NCBI GenBank assembly: GCA_016866585.1
Contig: VGMB01000018.1
Coordinates: 1-12,737, forward strand
Reading direction: 5' to 3'
Origin: Chlamydiota bacterium
Lineage (GTDB): Bacteria > Chlamydiota > Chlamydiia > Chlamydiales > Rhabdochlamydiaceae
Length of the DNA stretch: 12,737 bases
Shown: one piece after another, positions 6,363 to 12,737 of the stretch
How the letters are laid out: each line of letters opens with the position of its first letter
Position numbering within the stretch: position 1 is the first letter of the stretch
Made by a program: the position numbers and the translations under genes
The notes under the pieces: model-generated
Told to the model about the DNA's origin: nothing
The model's database searches: none
The model's input: the letters and a program-made list of their open reading frames with translations, nothing else

Positions 6363-7343
6363 TTAAGGACACAGCTGACTAAATAGGTACTCTAATACCG
6401 TTCTTATTTTGATACTCCTATGCACCGCAAGGCGGGATTCTTCAATAAGCTTACCTATTTTTTCTAGAGGCAAAACTTTTTTTGCGACCTGTTGCTGAAG
6501 TATATTGAGAGAGTCTAGATGAAAAATATAGTCAATACTTGCTCCTACAGAAAGAAGATTAAGATCTCTATACCAATAGTAAAGCTCTTCTAATAGACTA
6601 TCAACTTCACTAAAGTATTTGACAGATTGCTCTTCTTCTAAAAAAGCAGAAAAATATTGTTCTATCTTTGTTAGGTTTACTGCATGCTTAAGAACGTGAA
6701 ATCTCTGGTCTGAAAGTATTTCGATCATCATTTCTCTAGCAGCGCTTTCTTTTCTTTCTATAATCTGGAGAGCTTTATCTAAAGAACCATGAGAAAGAAA
6801 TGCTATTTTTTTAGATTCTACTTCAGAAAGATTGTACTTGCTAGCAAGCAAATGAAAAATCTCTTTTTCAGGAATCGGAAAAAATGAAACTTTTCTACAG
6901 CGAGACAGGATTGTTGGAATTACATCATCAATTTGTTTTGTGATGAGAATAAAATAGTTTCTCTCCTGAGGCTCCTCTAGGGTTTTTAGCAAAGCATTAC
7001 TACTTGTCGGCAGCATCTTATCCGCATCATCGATAATAAAAACTCTTGAATCAGCTTCGAAGGACTCTAACGCCATCTGATCTTGCAAGTGATGGATAGT
7101 GGCTATAGAATGCATACCCGTCTTTCCTTCAGGAATAAATAAACGTAAATCTGGGTGGATCTCCGCATCAATTTTTCTAGCATGGGACATACCCATAATT
7201 CCCTTGGCAAGCTCTTTAGCAAACAGTTTTTTTCCAACACCGGAGGGACCTGTAAGAATTAGAGCGTGAGGAATCTTTCGATCATCGATCATCCTTTGCA
7301 GGATTTGTTTGGCTTGTGGATTTCCTATTAAATTAGAGAACAT
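6363..7343 (-). CDS. holB: DNA polymerase III subunit delta'
   Basis: Component of the clamp-loader that opens the beta ring and places it on primed DNA at the replication fork. The 326 residues show the AAA+ order: NLIGNPQAKQIL near the N-terminus, Walker A GPSGVGKK (32-39), Walker B VFIIDDADKM (101-110), TSSNALLKTLEEP (113-125) and the SRC motif (147-149) with ILSRCRKVSF. The segment between Walker A and B, where many bacterial clamp-loader subunits carry a four-cysteine zinc module, has no cysteine; the only Cys nearby is in SRC. The Walker A sequence itself is intact. Its ATG overlaps the tmk stop by 11 bases, so it is last in gyrB-gyrA-tmk-holB. A DnaX (gamma/tau) identity is excluded by the short length, by the single-domain C-terminus and by the position after tmk. 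Confidence 0.9.
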   Translation of the reverse strand: MFSNLIGNPQAKQILQRMIDDRKIPHALILTGPSGVGKKLFAKELAKGIMGMSHARKIDAEIHPDLRLFIPEGKTGMHSIATIHHLQDQMALESFEADSRVFIIDDADKMLPTSSNALLKTLEEPQERNYFILITKQIDDVIPTILSRCRKVSFFPIPEKEIFHLLASKYNLSEVESKKIAFLSHGSLDKALQIIERKESAAREMMIEILSDQRFHVLKHAVNLTKIEQYFSAFLEEEQSVKYFSEVDSLLEELYYWYRDLNLLSVGASIDYIFHLDSLNILQQQVAKKVLPLEKIGKLIEESRLAVHRSIKIRTVLEYLFSQLCP

Positions 7344-7959
7344 AATTGATCTTGGCTAGAGCGTGTTCAAACACTTCTGCTGTGCTTAAGCTTGCATCGA
7401 TTATTTTAAACCTCTCGGAATCTTGCTTTGCGATTTTATGAAATGCCTTTCGAATTTTTTCATGAAACGCAAGTCCTTCGGACTCGATACGATCTTTGTC
7501 GTTACCAAGACGTAAAACACGAGAAAGTCCCACTTTAGGATCGATATCTAGATATAATGTTAAGTCGGGTTGCAAATCATGTGTCGCAAAGTTACATAAA
7601 GATCTTGTCCAATCAGGATCAAATCCCCTAGCTGTGCCCTGATAGGCAACTGTTGAGTCGTTATACCTGTCACATAAGACGATGCAACCTTTATCTAATG
7701 CAGGCTTTATGATCTCTTGAACATGCTGGGCTCTGTCTGCTAAAAACAAGAAAAGCTCCCCTCTATCACTAAGTGGGGTTTCTGTTTTAGTAAGTAGGAG
7801 AGATCTAATAATCTCCCCTACTCTAGTTCCGCCTGGAGCCCTTGTTTTAAGAACAGATCTTCCAGTCTTTTCAAGATACTGATGAATGGTTTCTATGAGG
7901 GTGGACTTACCAGCCCCATCTCCGCCTTCAAATGTAATAAAACATCCAGATTTTTTCAT
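7333..7959 (-). CDS. tmk: Thymidylate kinase
   Basis: Phosphorylates dTMP to dTDP with ATP, the step common to de novo and salvage routes to dTTP. At 208 residues it has normal length. The P-loop EGGDGAGKST is at 11-20, the TRAPGGT block (39-45) matches the family's TREPGGT with Ala for Glu, DRY is at 97-99 with STVAYQG behind it, and the lid region RVLRLGNDKDRIE (147-159) carries several arginines. The lack of an Arg in the P-loop and its presence in the lid fit the bacterial type II enzymes. The ATG overlaps the gyrA stop (ATGA, 7956-7959) and its own end overlaps holB by 11 bases, so translation of the three is probably coupled. No residue loss suggests inactivity. Confidence 0.93.
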   Translation of the reverse strand: MKKSGCFITFEGGDGAGKSTLIETIHQYLEKTGRSVLKTRAPGGTRVGEIIRSLLLTKTETPLSDRGELFLFLADRAQHVQEIIKPALDKGCIVLCDRYNDSTVAYQGTARGFDPDWTRSLCNFATHDLQPDLTLYLDIDPKVGLSRVLRLGNDKDRIESEGLAFHEKIRKAFHKIAKQDSERFKIIDASLSTAEVFEHALAKINYVL

Positions 7960-10556
7960 TCTTGAGTTTCATTTTTTTCTTGTTCTAACGCTTCGATATT
8001 TGAGAAGAGGCTCAACTGATCTAACTCTTCCATCTCTGGACTTAGCGGTGGTTGATCTTGATCTTGAACCGGTCTTTCAATATTGACTGTCTCAAGAACC
8101 GATTTGTCTTTTTCTTGATCTTCAATTTTTTGTATTGCAACGATCTTAGCATCTTCCTGAAGGTTAACAAGACGTACCCCTTGAGTAGATCTTCCCATGA
8201 CACGTACATCTTTCATGGAAATTCTTAAGGTTTGTCCAACGTTAGACATCATAAGAACGCTATCCATGTCAGTCATAGATGTAGCGCCTACAACCTTTCC
8301 GTTACGGTCGCTGACTATAATAGATCTCACGCCAACACCGCCACGATTAGTTTGACGGAACTCTTCTACTAGAGAGCGTTTTCCAAAGCCATTTTCACAA
8401 ACGATAAGAAGGCTTTCGTCACCGTTAACCACTTCGCAAGAGACTATTCCATCTTCTTCATTCTTAAGAGTAGCACCACGAACACCTCGGGCCACTCTTC
8501 CAACTGGACGAACTTGACTTTGATCAAACCTTACCGCCATACCGTCTTTAGTAAAGAGCATTACCTGCTGACCTTCTCTTGTAAGGCGAGCTGCAATAAC
8601 TTCATCACCTTCATCGATATTAATCGCATAAACACCTTTTCTTCTTGGAGAGTCAAATGCATTTAATTCTGTCTTTTTGACAACACCTTGTCTTGTACAA
8701 AGAAGGATGTAAGCATTTGCTTCCGCAAAGTCTTTCACACGAAGAACGGCTGCAATCTTTTCATTTTCCTGAATATCTTCAAGCAGGTTGATGATAGGCT
8801 TACCTTTAGAACGTCTTCCTCCCTCTGGGATCTGCCATCCTTTGAGCCAATAGCATCGACCAAGACTTGTAAAGATCATAATATAGTCGTGCGTAGAGGC
8901 TACGTACACATCTTTTAGTGTGTCCGCCTCTTTTTTCATCTCTATACCTATAACACCTTGACCACCTCTGCGCTGCTCTCTAAATGTATCAATAGGCATT
9001 CTCTTAATATAATCATCTTCTGAAATTGTGATGATGATAGGTTCATCGGCGATAAGGTCTTCCATATTGAACTCACCTTCTGCCGCTATAATCTTAGTCT
9101 TACGCTCAGAAGCATGGTGTCTCTTCAGCTCTTGAAGCTCGTTCTTAATGATGCCGCGAACTAAAAGCTCACTAGCAAGAACGGCTCTTAAGTGAGAAAT
9201 GCGCGCCAAGAGCTCTTGGTACTCACCTTCAATTTTTTCTCTTTCAAGTCCTGTAAGTTGGTAAAGACGTAGATCGAGGACAGCATTAGCCTGTCTTTCA
9301 CTTAAGGTATACTGAGCCATAAGCATCGATCTGGCTTCGTCACGACTGCTGCTTGATCTGATAATCCTTACAACTTCGTCAAGATGATCCAGGGCTTTTA
9401 AATAACCCTCTAAAATATGGGCCCTAGCTTCTGCCTTTGCTAGCTCAAAACGAGTACGTCTACGAACAACTTCAATTCTGTGATCAACCCATGAAGAGAT
9501 CATATGTTTTATGTTCATCGTTCTTGGCAGCCCCTTGTCAAGAGCAAGCATGTTGCATCCGAAAGTAACCTGAAGATCTGTGAACTTGAATAGCTGATTG
9601 ATAGTTACGTCAGGGATTTCACCTCTTTTAAGTTCAACAACGATACGCATACCATCTTTATCAGACTCATCTCGTATATCAGAGATGCCGGGTATTGTCT
9701 TCTGTGTGACCAATTCTGCAATCTTTTGAATGAGCAAGGACTTGCTCACATTATAAGGTATCTCATCAATAACGAGCCTTTGACGATCGGCTGAATTGTC
9801 TAAATCTTCTACACGTATGACACCTCTGAGAAGTATCTTGCCACGGCCTGTATGGTAGGCCTCTTTGATCCCTCTATAGCCACATATTATACCACCTGTT
9901 GGAAAGTCTGGGGCAGGCATTACCTCCATGAGCTCTTCGATCGTTACCGAGGGATTATCAATCACTAGATTTGTTGCATTGATAAGCTCACCAAGGTTGT
10001 GTGGTGTTATGTTTGTTGCCATACCGACAGCAATACCTGAGGATCCGTTACATATAAGGTTTGGGAACTTAGCAGGAAATACCGTGGGTTCTGTTTTTGT
10101 TTCATCATAGTTAGAAACGAGGTCAACAGTGTCTTTCTCCAGATCTTCCATGAGCGCCATCGAAGCATGAGTAAGCCTTGCTTCAGTATAACGCATAGCA
10201 GCTGGGGGGTCTCCATCAACAGATCCGAAGTTACCCTGTCCATCGATAAGATTATATCTCATAGCCCAGTTTTGAGCCATGCGAACAAGTGTAGGGTAAA
10301 TAACAGTCTCACCGTGTGGGTGGTAATCTCCAGATGTATCACCTGAAATCTTCGCACATTTTCTGTGTTTTGCTCCTGGAGATAGGTTAAGCTGTCTCAT
10401 CGCATATAATATCCTACGCTGAGAGGGCTTAAGTCCGTCACGGACATCAGGAAGCGCTCTAGAGATAATCACAGACATCGAATAACGAAGATAGCTCTCT
10501 TTAACTTCTTCCTCAACATTTCTTGGTAGTATGATCTCGTCTTTTGTATATGACAT
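7956..10556 (-). CDS. gyrA: DNA gyrase subunit A
   Basis: Breakage-reunion subunit of gyrase, acting with GyrB as A2B2 to introduce negative supercoils. All 866 residues are present. The active-site Tyr123 is in AAMRYTEARL. The quinolone-determining segment reads DYHPHGETVIYPTLVRM, so the residues equivalent to E. coli Asp82, Ser83 and Asp87 are Glu83, Thr84 and Pro88. The GyrA box QRRGGQG is at 528-534, which marks gyrase rather than topoisomerase IV; six-bladed C-terminal repeats and an acidic tail (EMEELDQLSLFSNIEALEQ...) follow. The ATG is 15 bases after the gyrB stop, and the Shine-Dalgarno GGGAGA begins immediately after that stop. The 3' end overlaps tmk by four bases. The gene looks intact and typical of Chlamydiae in wording. 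Confidence 0.96.
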   Translation of the reverse strand: MSYTKDEIILPRNVEEEVKESYLRYSMSVIISRALPDVRDGLKPSQRRILYAMRQLNLSPGAKHRKCAKISGDTSGDYHPHGETVIYPTLVRMAQNWAMRYNLIDGQGNFGSVDGDPPAAMRYTEARLTHASMALMEDLEKDTVDLVSNYDETKTEPTVFPAKFPNLICNGSSGIAVGMATNITPHNLGELINATNLVIDNPSVTIEELMEVMPAPDFPTGGIICGYRGIKEAYHTGRGKILLRGVIRVEDLDNSADRQRLVIDEIPYNVSKSLLIQKIAELVTQKTIPGISDIRDESDKDGMRIVVELKRGEIPDVTINQLFKFTDLQVTFGCNMLALDKGLPRTMNIKHMISSWVDHRIEVVRRRTRFELAKAEARAHILEGYLKALDHLDEVVRIIRSSSSRDEARSMLMAQYTLSERQANAVLDLRLYQLTGLEREKIEGEYQELLARISHLRAVLASELLVRGIIKNELQELKRHHASERKTKIIAAEGEFNMEDLIADEPIIITISEDDYIKRMPIDTFREQRRGGQGVIGIEMKKEADTLKDVYVASTHDYIMIFTSLGRCYWLKGWQIPEGGRRSKGKPIINLLEDIQENEKIAAVLRVKDFAEANAYILLCTRQGVVKKTELNAFDSPRRKGVYAINIDEGDEVIAARLTREGQQVMLFTKDGMAVRFDQSQVRPVGRVARGVRGATLKNEEDGIVSCEVVNGDESLLIVCENGFGKRSLVEEFRQTNRGGVGVRSIIVSDRNGKVVGATSMTDMDSVLMMSNVGQTLRISMKDVRVMGRSTQGVRLVNLQEDAKIVAIQKIEDQEKDKSVLETVNIERPVQDQDQPPLSPEMEELDQLSLFSNIEALEQEKNETQE

Positions 10557-10571
10557 GTCGCAGATTCTCCC

Positions 10572-12737
<2,166 letters not shown>

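Overview
The window looks like chromosome from a member of the phylum Chlamydiae, more likely an amoeba-associated 'Chlamydia-like' lineage than Chlamydiaceae. On the minus strand of the right half, gyrB-gyrA-tmk-holB appear in tight succession, the order known from Chlamydia, and the GyrA and Dxs sequences have a chlamydial look. No similarity search was possible, so the lineage is inferred from gene order and motifs.

Left block (1-3212, plus strand): the 3' part of dxs (isoprenoid precursor synthesis), nadK (NADP synthesis) and a small-molecule kinase of the aminoglycoside 6-phosphotransferase / hydroxyurea kinase type. The genes overlap by 4 bases or are 1 base apart, so they are almost certainly one transcript.

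Middle block (3213-6362): a loose, AT-rich region quite unlike its flanks. It holds a two-helix DUF378 membrane protein with its own promoter-like sequence, ribosome binding site and strong terminator. About 970 bases without an intact gene follow, in which stop-interrupted reading frames suggest decayed genes. Next comes a 493-residue protein that appears to be a divergent Rossmann-fold dehydrogenase of the atypical SDR kind. It has a basic N-terminal extension, and a run of nine G lies exactly in the codons for its glycine-rich nucleotide-binding loop. Gain or loss of one G would end translation within a few to about fifteen codons, so this gene is the best candidate here for ON/OFF phase variation.

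Right block (6363-12737, minus strand): holB, tmk, gyrA and gyrB (5' end beyond the window) form a replication operon with overlapping ends. It joins DNA supercoiling, dTTP supply and clamp loading. GyrA carries unusual residues in the quinolone-resistance-determining region.

The SDR-like gene and holB converge across about 110 bases.
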